DNA of 64,000 nucleotides from Phocaeicola_A sp045647865 (GTDB taxonomy: Bacteria > Bacteroidota > Bacteroidia > Bacteroidales > Bacteroidaceae), in NCBI GenBank assembly GCA_045647865.1, contig JAZRMW010000001.1, forward strand, positions 4,663 through 68,662, read 5' to 3'. Shown here piece by piece: positions 27,449 to 35,276 of the stretch. The position numbers and the translations under genes are program-made. The number at the start of each line of letters is the position of its first letter. The stretch's first letter is position 1. The notes below the pieces were generated by a model. It ran no database searches, was not told where the DNA came from, and saw only the letters and a list, made by a program, of their open reading frames with translations.

Positions 27449-27961
27449 ATGAGCGAAGAACATCTCATATCCATCTTTACCCACATGAGGAAGCGGCTCA
27501 GGCGGCTGGCCATGCAATTCCTGCCTGACGAGGAGGATGCCGACGATGCCCTGCAAGAGGCTTTCTGCCGCTTGTGGCCACGGGCAGATGCACTCACAAA
27601 TGCTGAACAGGCCGAGGCGGCAACTACCCTGACGGTGCGCAACCTGTGCATCGATGAGGTGCGCCGACGAGATCGAAGGCCGACCCTGGAGTTGGAACCT
27701 GAACGGGACGGGGAGAGGGAACAGGCCGCACCTTCGCCACAAGAGGAGATGGAACGGAAAGAGCACTTTGCCCTGGTAGAAGCACTCTTTCACCAACGGC
27801 TGACGCCCCTGCAACAACAGATTTTCCGCATGAAGGAATACGAGGAGAAGAGCTACGAAGAGATTGCCGCCCACTTGGACATGGAGCAGACGGCCGTCAG
27901 GATGAACCTGTCGAGAGCCAGAAAGCAACTGAGAGAAGAATTTAGAAAAAGAACATCATAA
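27449..27961 (+). CDS. ECF-type RNA polymerase sigma factor
   Basis: A 170-residue sigma-70 family protein of the extracytoplasmic-function type. Region 2 (about residues 10-70) contains LPDEEDADDALQEAFCRLW; the linker is acidic and proline-rich; region 4 (about 108-165) contains the helix-turn-helix YEEIAAHLDMEQTAVRMNLS and RARKQLREEF. It would direct RNA polymerase to a small regulon when released from its anti-sigma partner, probably the next gene, 14 bases downstream. It carries no SusC/D neighbours, so it is not the usual polysaccharide-locus sigma factor. Confidence 0.93.
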   Translation: MSEEHLISIFTHMRKRLRRLAMQFLPDEEDADDALQEAFCRLWPRADALTNAEQAEAATTLTVRNLCIDEVRRRDRRPTLELEPERDGEREQAAPSPQEEMERKEHFALVEALFHQRLTPLQQQIFRMKEYEEKSYEEIAAHLDMEQTAVRMNLSRARKQLREEFRKRTS

Positions 27962-27975
27962 AGAAAGGAACCATC

Positions 27976-28446
27976 ATGACGAAAGAAGACAACCGCTATT
28001 GGCACGACTTAGCCCGCCGATACTTCGAGGCTGAGACGACCGATGAGGAGGAACGTGCACTGAAACGCTTTGCCGCCTCGCCCAAGGCTGACGGAGCCGA
28101 ATGGGACGAACTGCGTGCCGTGATGGGCTATGTCGTCGTAGGCAAACGAGTTCACAAAGGGACGGGCAAGAAATCCTCCGTCCATCAACTGACGCACCGC
28201 ACACGCATAGCAGTGGCCGCAGCCATCTTGGCTGGTTTGGTGGCCATCCCCGCCATCCATCGGATGACGATACAGGAGGCGGAAGAGCAGGACATCTGCT
28301 TCGCCTACGTCAACGGCCAACGGGTGACCGACCCCGCCCAAGTGATACAGGCCATGCTCCGTGCCATGGCACACGTGCAACAGGTGGAGCCAATGACCAC
28401 CGTAGAGGAACAATTGGGAAGCATGTTTGAATTGATGAAGAAATAA
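27976..28446 (+). CDS. Probable anti-sigma factor, single-pass membrane protein
   Basis: A 156-residue protein with a soluble, charged N-terminal ~70 residues (DLARRYFEAETTDEEERALK resembles the N-terminal sigma-binding helices of Bacteroidetes anti-sigma proteins), one membrane span at about 77-94 (IAVAAAILAGLVAIPAI) and an extracytoplasmic tail of about 60 residues. It lacks the FecR domain of polysaccharide-locus anti-sigma factors. The assignment rests on topology and on its place directly after the sigma gene. Confidence 0.65.
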   Translation: MTKEDNRYWHDLARRYFEAETTDEEERALKRFAASPKADGAEWDELRAVMGYVVVGKRVHKGTGKKSSVHQLTHRTRIAVAAAILAGLVAIPAIHRMTIQEAEEQDICFAYVNGQRVTDPAQVIQAMLRAMAHVQQVEPMTTVEEQLGSMFELMKK

Positions 28447-28458
28447 ACAACCACGTAT

Positions 28459-28905
28459 ATGAAACGACTGAAAACCATACTGACCATCTTCGTGCTGGCC
28501 ACCCTTCCGGCCTTGGCACAAGAGGACCTGAAGATCGGAGAGTTGTTCGACAACGACTACATCAAGAAGCACAAAGCCACGGAGGTAATGGTGCAGGGAA
28601 AGGAGCTGAAGCCATACGACCTGACCCTCTTCCGCAGTGTGACCTTCGACAATGGGAAAGCCCTGTCTGAAAAAATAGAAAAGTGGATTGAGACAGATAG
28701 CCGCAATGCCTATGACAAAGAGGTGGGACGAATAAATGGAAAACTCTACTACGGATTCTTCTGCCTGCCGCCGCACAAGGATAAGAACCGCTACCTATTC
28801 TACCGCAATGCCGCCCTGCAATCCGATAGCAAAGACCAGAGCCTAAGCGTAGTATATATGGAAGGATACGCCACACTGGAGCAACTGAAGAAAATGTTCA
28901 AGTAA
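28459..28905 (+). CDS. Small secreted protein, DUF6108-like
   Basis: A 148-residue exported protein with a signal peptide ending near LPALAQ. The mature part contains KATEVMVQGKELKPYDLTLF and ends in a YATLEQLKKMFK segment; there are no cysteines except one in FFCLPPHKD. It resembles Bacteroides proteins listed as DUF6108 (from memory), a family found next to ECF sigma/anti-sigma pairs. Function unknown; 12 bases after the anti-sigma gene. Confidence 0.6.
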   Translation: MKRLKTILTIFVLATLPALAQEDLKIGELFDNDYIKKHKATEVMVQGKELKPYDLTLFRSVTFDNGKALSEKIEKWIETDSRNAYDKEVGRINGKLYYGFFCLPPHKDKNRYLFYRNAALQSDSKDQSLSVVYMEGYATLEQLKKMFK

Positions 28906-28932
28906 CAAAAACAATAAAAAGATATACTGACT

Positions 28933-29823
28933 ATGAAGAAAAAGATTTGCACATTGATTGCATTCGCCCTGCTGACAACCGCAGCTTTTGCACAACATGA
29001 AACTACACGCGAAACTTTTTTGGAACCCAAAGAAGTGATTATCGAAAGTTCAAACGATTCGATGAGCGTCACCATCCATGGGCGACAAGGGGAGCCCAAC
29101 TTCCAATACAACCAAACTGTCGTGTTGGCACAGAACGAGGTGATGGTAACACGAGAAAGCCGCACAGACATCATTGAGTTCAACATCCCCTTCAGCAAGA
29201 AGAAGAAAAAAGAGCATCCTAATCGTGATTCTTTCTGCGAGGTAAATATGCAAGGATTTGGAGTAGGCTTTGTGGATGCACTAGACACACCAAAAGGGAT
29301 GAGCGTGGACATGGGTGCGTCGTACGAACTGATGGTTCCCTCCATCATTGAGTGGGCTTGGTATCCGGGATCTTCATCATTCAACCTCTCCATCGGTGTC
29401 GGCCTCAACTGGAAGAACTACCGCATGACAGACCGCAACCGCTTCATCCCCACGGGAAACGATATTATCATTGGTCCTTATCCCGAAGGAGCTGCCATCG
29501 AGTTTTCGCGACTGAAGGTGTTCAGTTGGATGGTGCCCATGATGATGAGCTACGAGTTCAACGATTGGTTGGAATTGCGTCTCGGTCCTGTGGTGAACAT
29601 CAACACAAAGGCCACACTGAAAACCCGCTATAGTTTAGAAGGGAAAGGCAAAAAAGAGACTCACAACCTGCAACACTACAACCGCCTGACTGTCGACCTG
29701 ATGGGATCCATCAGCATCAATAACTTGGCCTACTACGTGAAATATTCGCCTTGCGAAGTGCTTGACATCGACTATGGTCCCAATTTCAAGGGTATATCCA
29801 CCGGCTTGATATTGGGATTCTAA
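28933..29823 (+). CDS. Probable outer-membrane beta-barrel protein
   Basis: A 296-residue exported protein with a signal peptide ending near AAFAQ. Residues about 28-78 match the N-terminal domain of the leucine-rich-repeat protein at the operon start (core DSMSVTIHGRQGEPNF). After a basic linker (FSKKKKKEHP) come alternating hydrophobic strands such as FNLSIGVGLNWKNY and WLELRLGPVVNINTK, and the chain ends in an aromatic residue (GLILGF), as outer-membrane barrels do. It closes the five-gene operon, 27 bases after the previous gene. Confidence 0.65.
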   Translation: MKKKICTLIAFALLTTAAFAQHETTRETFLEPKEVIIESSNDSMSVTIHGRQGEPNFQYNQTVVLAQNEVMVTRESRTDIIEFNIPFSKKKKKEHPNRDSFCEVNMQGFGVGFVDALDTPKGMSVDMGASYELMVPSIIEWAWYPGSSSFNLSIGVGLNWKNYRMTDRNRFIPTGNDIIIGPYPEGAAIEFSRLKVFSWMVPMMMSYEFNDWLELRLGPVVNINTKATLKTRYSLEGKGKKETHNLQHYNRLTVDLMGSISINNLAYYVKYSPCEVLDIDYGPNFKGISTGLILGF

Positions 29824-29828
29824 AAATT

Positions 29829-29896
29829 AATGGCTGTTGGCTTATGGTCTTTGGCATTCTTATTATTCTTGCCAAAAGCCATTGCCAACAGCCATT
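29829..29896. terminator. Long interrupted hairpin, probable bidirectional terminator
   Basis: AATGGCTGTTGGC (29829-29841) pairs with GCCAACAGCCATT (29884-29896), and an inner TTTGGCA/TGCCAAA pair extends it. It lies between the barrel gene and the convergent esterase gene. No long T-run is present. Confidence 0.6.
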
Positions 29897-29921
29897 GTTA
29901 TAAACTGTCCTTTTCTCCTCG

Positions 29922-31229
29922 TTACTTACACTGCTTCAAAATCCACTTCAAGTGGCCGTATTCGGTATCTTCGGAAGTCCAGTGCTCATTGATGGGGGTG
30001 ATGAGCGGCTCCTTGGGACAGGTCATCACATTATAGACCATCCAGCTGGTAGTGGGAGGACAAGTGTTGTCGTTGTATCCCCACGTAATGCGTACGGGGC
30101 AGGTGATTTGGCGGGCAAAGTTCACCACATCGAAATATTGGAGCACCTCGAGTTGGTTCTTGGTCAAAGCCAGATTCTTGCCGTTGTTAAAATGAGGATA
30201 GCCTCCTGTGCCACCGGCAGCATAACCGGCCATGTCGCTGAGGGCGGGATGATTGGCCACACAGGCGGTAACGCGTTTGTCCAACCCTGCGGTGACGAGA
30301 GCAAGCGCTCCTCCCTGGCTTCCACCCTGCACAAATACATTCTTGCCGTCCCATTCGGGGAGGGAGGTGAGGAAATCGATGGCACGGACGCATCCGAGAT
30401 AGACGCGCTTCATGTAGTAGCTGTCGCGTGTCTCAAGGCCGTTGGAGAGATAACCGTTCTCGCGGCTATTGAAGGCGTTGCTTATCTCCTTGAAGATATC
30501 GGCACTCAACTCGGGATTCAAACCATGAATCTCTGTCTCAAAACGGATGCAACCCTCCTCGGCATAGTACTTACGGCGCATGGGTTCCTTGATGGTCTTC
30601 ACACCTGCTCCGGGAGGGCAGAGTACTACGGGGTACGAACCTTTGGTTTTCGGACGGGTCAAGTAACCATAGATGGCCTGTCCGCGACTGGTGACATCGA
30701 GTTTCACCAAGTAACAGTCAATTTTATCGGTGGAGTATTCGGGTACAGGCTTGATGGTGTACTTCAAAGGAACCTTTTTCAAGGCTTCCAGTTCGGCTGC
30801 CCAAAAGTCGGTGAAATCGTTGGGCAGTTTGGTGACGGGTTGCAACTTTTCGGGCGAGAATCCCACCTTTACGTGGTGACTGTATTTCTTCCCATTATAC
30901 TCCACAGTGAATTTGCAATCGCGGAAGCCGGGTTTCTTCATGGTTCCCATATCCACTTTGGCACGACCATTCTTCAAGGTGACAGTGCCATTCTTGTCGG
31001 GAGCAAGATTGTCTTGTCCCAAGGCATAAGTGAGGACCAATCCGTCCTGCGGAATACCATAGCGGTAGAGTTGCACTTCGACGGTAGCACGTTCACCGGT
31101 CTTGTAAAGCCAATCGGCATGGTCGGGTACGGTCACCCACAGGAGGTCACTCCGATAAGGATAGTTTTCGGCCACAGCCGAGAGCAGGCACATCAATGTC
31201 AATGCCAATGCGATAAGTCTGTTCTTCAT
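29922..31229 (-). CDS. Secreted acetyl xylan esterase / cephalosporin-C deacetylase family
   Basis: A 435-residue alpha/beta hydrolase with a signal peptide ending near SAVAE. The first ~115 residues form a beta-sandwich-like domain; the hydrolase domain carries the nucleophile elbow VQGGSQGGALAL, the acid in WGYNDNTCPP and the histidine near the C-terminus (NEHWTS or TEYGH). RPKTKGSYPVVLCPPGAG and NGLETRDSYYMKRVY are CE7-type blocks. It probably removes acetyl groups from xylo- or other oligosaccharides in the periplasm. The large + strand frame over the same bases is an antisense shadow. Confidence 0.87.
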   Translation of the reverse strand: MKNRLIALALTLMCLLSAVAENYPYRSDLLWVTVPDHADWLYKTGERATVEVQLYRYGIPQDGLVLTYALGQDNLAPDKNGTVTLKNGRAKVDMGTMKKPGFRDCKFTVEYNGKKYSHHVKVGFSPEKLQPVTKLPNDFTDFWAAELEALKKVPLKYTIKPVPEYSTDKIDCYLVKLDVTSRGQAIYGYLTRPKTKGSYPVVLCPPGAGVKTIKEPMRRKYYAEEGCIRFETEIHGLNPELSADIFKEISNAFNSRENGYLSNGLETRDSYYMKRVYLGCVRAIDFLTSLPEWDGKNVFVQGGSQGGALALVTAGLDKRVTACVANHPALSDMAGYAAGGTGGYPHFNNGKNLALTKNQLEVLQYFDVVNFARQITCPVRITWGYNDNTCPPTTSWMVYNVMTCPKEPLITPINEHWTSEDTEYGHLKWILKQCK

Positions 31230-31275
31230 TGTTCTTTAATCTATTATTATGTTAATATTTCCACGTATTACACTG

Positions 31276-31283
31276 CAAATGTA
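31276..31283 (-). promoter_or_regulatory. -7 box for the acetyl esterase gene
   Basis: TACATTTG on the minus strand matches TAnnTTTG and lies 47 bases before the esterase start. It forms a divergent pair with the box at 31306. Confidence 0.6.
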
Positions 31284-31305
31284 CGGTAAATTCACGGATG
31301 TTGCG

Positions 31306-31313
31306 TATCTTTG
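31306..31313 (+). promoter_or_regulatory. -7 box for the metallophosphoesterase gene
   Basis: TATCTTTG matches TAnnTTTG and lies 31 bases before ATG 31345, which supports that start over longer in-frame ones. Confidence 0.6.
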
Positions 31314-31344
31314 CCTCATTAAATGGTGGATAAATGATGCAAAT

Positions 31345-32178
31345 ATGAGGAAAATCACCTATTTTGCCCTGTTCGCAACAATTTTCGTACTCTCGTCGTG
31401 TGCGTCGCTCTCCCGTTATCCAGGTGTGGGGCGTATCCGGCGCTACACCATCAACAGTCCGCAGGTGCCTGCCGCGTTCGACGGTTTCCGCATTGCCTTT
31501 GCTAGCGATTTCCATCTGGAGAGCAAATATAAGAAGCGCCATTTGCAAAACACAGTACGGGCATTGCAAGACGAACAACCGGATCTGCTTCTGTTGGGAG
31601 GAGACTATCAGGAGGGATGCGAATATGTAGAACCACTCTTTGCCGCTTTGGGACAGGCCATTCCGCCCTATGGAGCCTATGCTGTATTGGGGAACAACGA
31701 CTACGAACGGTGTACCGATGAAATTCGCCGTGCCATGAAGCAGAACGGCATCAACCTGCTGGAGCACGAGCTGGACACTCTCACCCGAGACGGACAACGC
31801 CTTATACTGGCGGGCGTAGCCAACGGGTTCGATCTGAAGTACTACGCCACCTCACCCACTATACAGCTGAAGGAGGAGGACTACGTCATCCTGATAACCC
31901 ACACACCCGACTACACCGAGGACACGGATATCACCCACACCGACCTTGCCCTGGCCGGACATACGCATGGCGGACAGGTGACCCTCTTCGGATGGATAGT
32001 ACCCGAAACAGGGTCAAAGTACGGCCGTAGCTTCCTCACGGGCCTCAACTACAACACACGGGGAATCCCCGTCATCACCAGCAACGGTCTGGGTACTTCG
32101 CGCAAAAACATACGCACGGGAGCACGCAGTGATGTGACACTCGTGACTCTGAAAAGAATGGAACAACATATGGAATAA
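31345..32178 (+). CDS. Metallophosphoesterase lipoprotein
   Basis: A 277-residue calcineurin-like phosphoesterase. The N-terminus is a lipoprotein signal (lipobox LSSCAS), so the enzyme is probably membrane-anchored. The metal ligands are ASDFHLE, LLLGGDYQEG, LGNNDYE (GNND in place of the usual GNHD), VILITHTPD and LAGHTHGGQV. The arrangement resembles YkuE/YaeI-type enzymes that act on phospholipid-like diphosphates, but the substrate cannot be told. It is followed by the NUDIX gene after 16 bases, so the two are probably co-transcribed. Confidence 0.88.
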   Translation: MRKITYFALFATIFVLSSCASLSRYPGVGRIRRYTINSPQVPAAFDGFRIAFASDFHLESKYKKRHLQNTVRALQDEQPDLLLLGGDYQEGCEYVEPLFAALGQAIPPYGAYAVLGNNDYERCTDEIRRAMKQNGINLLEHELDTLTRDGQRLILAGVANGFDLKYYATSPTIQLKEEDYVILITHTPDYTEDTDITHTDLALAGHTHGGQVTLFGWIVPETGSKYGRSFLTGLNYNTRGIPVITSNGLGTSRKNIRTGARSDVTLVTLKRMEQHME

Positions 32179-32194
32179 AAGGAAAAGACTGGAC

Positions 32195-32734
32195 ATGAAA
32201 AAAATGACCTGGAAAAGACTCTCGACCGAATATCTGATTGAAAGGCCGTGGCTCACAGCCCGTCGCGATAAAGTGGAATTGCCTGACGGACGCATCATGG
32301 ATGAATATTACGTACTGGAGTATCCCACTTGGGTAAACGTGATAGCGGTTACCAAGGATGAGAAGATGATTCTTGTGCGCCAATACCGCCATGCACTGGA
32401 ACGGACCTGCTTTGAGATTGTGGCTGGAGTGGTTGAAGCAAATGAAGACCCGCTGAATGCCGCCCGACGTGAACTGTTGGAAGAAACGGGATACAGCGGC
32501 GGCGAGTGGCAGGAACTGATGCAACTCTCCGCCAACGCCAGCACTATGACCAACCTAACTCACTGTTTTCTGGCCATCGGGGTAGAGAATACCTCCACGC
32601 AACAATTGGATGCCACGGAGGATATCGAGGTTTATACTTTCCCTAAAGAAACGGTAAAAGAAATGCTGCATCGGAACGAATTCATGCAGGCACTGATGGT
32701 GGCTCCACTGCTGAAATATTTCTCCTACGATTAA
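32195..32734 (+). CDS. NUDIX hydrolase, ADP-ribose pyrophosphatase-like
   Basis: A 179-residue NUDIX protein. The NUDIX box is complete (GVVEANEDPLNAARRELLEE then TG), matching G-x5-E-x7-REUxEExGU with its magnesium-binding glutamates. The N-terminal strands (RDKVELPDGRIMDEYYVLEY) resemble ADP-sugar pyrophosphatases. It probably hydrolyses ADP-ribose or a related nucleoside diphosphate-X as a housekeeping activity. Between the phosphoesterase and the radical-SAM gene on the same strand. Confidence 0.88.
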   Translation: MKKMTWKRLSTEYLIERPWLTARRDKVELPDGRIMDEYYVLEYPTWVNVIAVTKDEKMILVRQYRHALERTCFEIVAGVVEANEDPLNAARRELLEETGYSGGEWQELMQLSANASTMTNLTHCFLAIGVENTSTQQLDATEDIEVYTFPKETVKEMLHRNEFMQALMVAPLLKYFSYD

Positions 32735-32774
32735 GGAACATCAGTAAATTCCACCCTATCCTTCAATACATATC

Positions 32775-34082
32775 ATGACCGAACAGACGCTGGACAAACT
32801 GAGGATATTGACCGAATCGGCGAAGTACGATGTATCGTGCTCGTCGAGCGGGACGGTGCGATCCAACCGTAAGAACGGTGGCGAGGCTTGCGGTGTGGGC
32901 AATACGGTGGGAGGCATCGGCATCTGCCATAGTTTTGCCGAGGACGGACGGTGCATCTCGTTGCTGAAGGTGATGCTGACGAACCATTGCATCTACGATT
33001 GTGCCTACTGCATCAACCGACGGACAAACGACATCCCGCGAGCTACTCTGTCGGTGACGGAACTGGTGGAACTGACCATGGAGTTCTACCGAAGGAACTA
33101 CATCGAGGGGCTCTTCCTCAGTTCGGGCGTGGTGCGGAACCCCGACTACACGATGGAACGCCTTGTGCGTGTGGTCAAAGACCTACGCACCGTGCATCGT
33201 TTCAATGGCTACATCCATCTGAAAAGCATCCCCGGAGCCAGCCGCGAACTGGTAAACGAGGCGGGACTCTATGCCGACCGCATGAGCATCAACATCGAGA
33301 TACCCAACGAACAATCGCTGAAGTTCCTTGCCCCTGAAAAGGATTTCCAAAGTGTCTATCAACCGATGAAGTTCATCCAACAGGGTGTGCTCGAGAGTCA
33401 GGAAGAACGGAAGAAGCACCGCCACGCTCCCCGCTTCGTACCTGCCGGACAGAGCACACAAATGATTGTAGGGGCTACGGCCGACACCGACCGCGACATC
33501 CTGCGCCTCTCTTCGGCCCTATACGGACGCCCCACCATGCGACGTGTCTATTACTCGGGCTACATTCCTGTAAACACCTACGACAACCGCCTGCCCGTTC
33601 CCCAACAACCACCTCTGGTGCGTGAGAACAGGCTATATCAGGCCGATTGGCTAATGCGCTTCTACCACTTCAACGTGGAAGAGATTGTGAATGAAACCAC
33701 CCCCAACCTTGACTTGGAGATTGACCCCAAACTGGCATGGGCACTACGCCATCCCGAGGCTTTCCCCGTAGATATCAATCGCGACGACTACGAGCGCATC
33801 CTACGTGTACCGGGCATCGGAGTGAAGTCGGCCACCCTCATTGTCCATTCACGACGCTTCGGTCGCGTCACCTCTTACCACCTGAAGAAGATGGGTGTGG
33901 TGATGAAAAAGGCACAATACTTCATCACCTGCGGAGAACTGGAAGTACGTGGTATCAACGAACTGCATCCTACCACCGTACGCAACCTACTTCTGCCCAC
34001 TCCCAAAAGTAAACCAAAGAAGGACTATGGGCAATTGGAGTTGAAGTTTGATTTGTTCTTGAATCAGGAAGCCGCCAAATAG
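32775..34082 (+). CDS. Radical-SAM protein of the DNA modification/repair type (TIGR03916-like)
   Basis: A 435-residue radical-SAM enzyme. The cluster motif is C72-x3-C76-x2-C79 (NHCIYDCAYCINR), which binds a 4Fe-4S cluster and SAM. A conserved N-terminal CSSSGTVRSN and GGIGICHSF precede it. The C-terminal part contains a helix-hairpin-helix (RVPGIGVKSATLIV), a DNA-binding element uncommon in radical-SAM enzymes. The family is called putative DNA modification/repair radical-SAM protein and is linked to uracil-DNA glycosylase genes. The DUF4130 partner starts 10 bases downstream. The reaction is not known. Confidence 0.88.
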   Translation: MTEQTLDKLRILTESAKYDVSCSSSGTVRSNRKNGGEACGVGNTVGGIGICHSFAEDGRCISLLKVMLTNHCIYDCAYCINRRTNDIPRATLSVTELVELTMEFYRRNYIEGLFLSSGVVRNPDYTMERLVRVVKDLRTVHRFNGYIHLKSIPGASRELVNEAGLYADRMSINIEIPNEQSLKFLAPEKDFQSVYQPMKFIQQGVLESQEERKKHRHAPRFVPAGQSTQMIVGATADTDRDILRLSSALYGRPTMRRVYYSGYIPVNTYDNRLPVPQQPPLVRENRLYQADWLMRFYHFNVEEIVNETTPNLDLEIDPKLAWALRHPEAFPVDINRDDYERILRVPGIGVKSATLIVHSRRFGRVTSYHLKKMGVVMKKAQYFITCGELEVRGINELHPTTVRNLLLPTPKSKPKKDYGQLELKFDLFLNQEAAK

Positions 34083-34092
34083 CCCTTGTCCC

Positions 34093-34872
34093 ATGGCCTC
34101 ATCTGGACTTTTCCTCTACGACCGCACTTTCGACGGCCTGCTGACCGCCGTGTTCGATGCCTTTGTGCGCAAGACCTTTCCCTCGGTACTACAGAGCGAA
34201 GACGAACCTTTACCTCTGTTTCACGATGAAGTCTTCACCGTGGTGACCGATAAGGAAAAAGCCGGACGCGTATGGCGGGCATTGGAGAAAAAACTGTCCA
34301 AACAGGCGCTGACCATGCTGACGGTGAGCTATCTGGCCGAGGAACCAGAGCTGGACATCCACCTTTTCAACTATATCTGCAAGGCGGTCAAGGCCGAAAA
34401 GAGCATAGAGACCTTCTTCACCGACGAGGATGTGCGCTACGTGACCGATGCCTTCCGCCGTGTGCGCTACGAACGGCTACGCATGATGCAGTTCGTCCGT
34501 TTCCAGAAGGCGAAAGACGGCACCTACTTTGCCATTATCCGTCCCGACTACAACGTCATCCCCCTCATCATCCCCCACTTCGAGGACCGCTTTGCCGACC
34601 AACCGTGGATTATCTACGACGTCCGCCGCAACTACGGTTGCCACTACAACGGGCATGAAGTGACGGAAATCACCTTCACCGACGACGGTCGCACCTTCGA
34701 CCCGCGCACAGGCAAGTTGGATGAAGAACTGCTTGCCCAAGACGAGCAATTTTTCCAAGACCTCTGGCGCACCTATTTCAAAGCCGTCTGCATCAAAGAG
34801 CGCCTCAACCCCCGCAAGCATCGCAAGGACATGCCCGTCCGCTACTGGGCATATATGACGGAAAAACAATAA
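34093..34872 (+). CDS. DUF4130 protein, partner of the radical-SAM gene (TIGR03915-like)
   Basis: A 259-residue protein of the probable DNA-metabolism family linked to TIGR03916 radical-SAM enzymes. Characteristic segments are the N-terminal FLYDRTFDGLLTAVFDAF, the central REPLACE-free helical part ending RMMQFVRFQKAKDGTYFAII, and FEDRFADQPWIIYDVRRNYG with a C-terminal ERLNPRKHRKDMPVRYW. In other bacteria this domain is fused to a uracil-DNA glycosylase; here it is free-standing. It overlaps no neighbour but is separated by only 10 bases from the upstream gene, so the two are an operon. Confidence 0.87.
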   Translation: MASSGLFLYDRTFDGLLTAVFDAFVRKTFPSVLQSEDEPLPLFHDEVFTVVTDKEKAGRVWRALEKKLSKQALTMLTVSYLAEEPELDIHLFNYICKAVKAEKSIETFFTDEDVRYVTDAFRRVRYERLRMMQFVRFQKAKDGTYFAIIRPDYNVIPLIIPHFEDRFADQPWIIYDVRRNYGCHYNGHEVTEITFTDDGRTFDPRTGKLDEELLAQDEQFFQDLWRTYFKAVCIKERLNPRKHRKDMPVRYWAYMTEKQ

Positions 34873-34890
34873 CTAAGGCTACTTTTTTAA

Positions 34891-35173
34891 CTATATCTTA
34901 TTAATAATCCATTTTCCAGAGTTTCCGCCTTCACGAATCAATATGCCTTTTTCTCGCAATTGGTCTGTTATCTTTCTAACTTGGCGTTCACTGATTTTTA
35001 ACCGTCTAGAAAGTTCTGCTCTTGAAATTGACGGAGTTTCCTTTATTGCCTCCAATAGTTTCTCTTCGTCCGTTGGAACGCTTTGGAACGCTGTTGGATC
35101 ATCATTGGAACGCTTTGGCTCATCTTCTTTATTGAATCAATTGACAGCTTCTATGTATAGATTCCTCATACAT
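34891..35173 (-). pseudogene. Frameshifted winged-helix regulator remnant
   Basis: ATG 35171-35173 opens a frame MYEESIHRSCQLIQ that stops at once; removing one T (in CAATAAAG) joins it to a long open frame KEDEPKRSNDDP... that ends at TAG 34891-34893. The second part contains a winged helix-turn-helix (ISRAELSRRLKISERQVRKI) and ends REGGNSGKWIINKI, the typical end of AlbA-domain or Fic-associated regulators. The catalytic or AlbA domain is missing. The -7 box directly upstream fits an originally expressed gene; it is now probably inactive, unless the shift is translational. Confidence 0.65.
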
Positions 35174-35191
35174 CTTTGTTTTAATTTGATG

Positions 35192-35199
35192 CAAATATA
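35192..35199 (-). promoter_or_regulatory. -7 box before the winged-helix remnant
   Basis: TATATTTG on the minus strand lies 18 bases before ATG 35173, giving a very short leader. Confidence 0.5.
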
Positions 35200-35241
35200 C
35201 AATTAATTGAAGTTTTATAATAGCTTTTGCCTATAAATGTG

Positions 35242-35249
35242 TACATTTG
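35242..35249 (+). promoter_or_regulatory. -7 box for the orphan gene
   Basis: TACATTTG matches TAnnTTTG, 27 bases before ATG 35277. Confidence 0.55.
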
Positions 35250-35276
35250 CAGAAATGAATCAATAAATATACAGGT

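Noticed and set aside
28009..28776. 255-codon minus-strand ORF
   Set aside because: Antisense shadow of the anti-sigma and small secreted protein genes, which form a continuous operon.
29952..31289. 445-codon + strand ORF
   Set aside because: It lies exactly antisense to the acetyl esterase gene, which has a signal peptide and catalytic motifs; the + strand product has no recognisable features.
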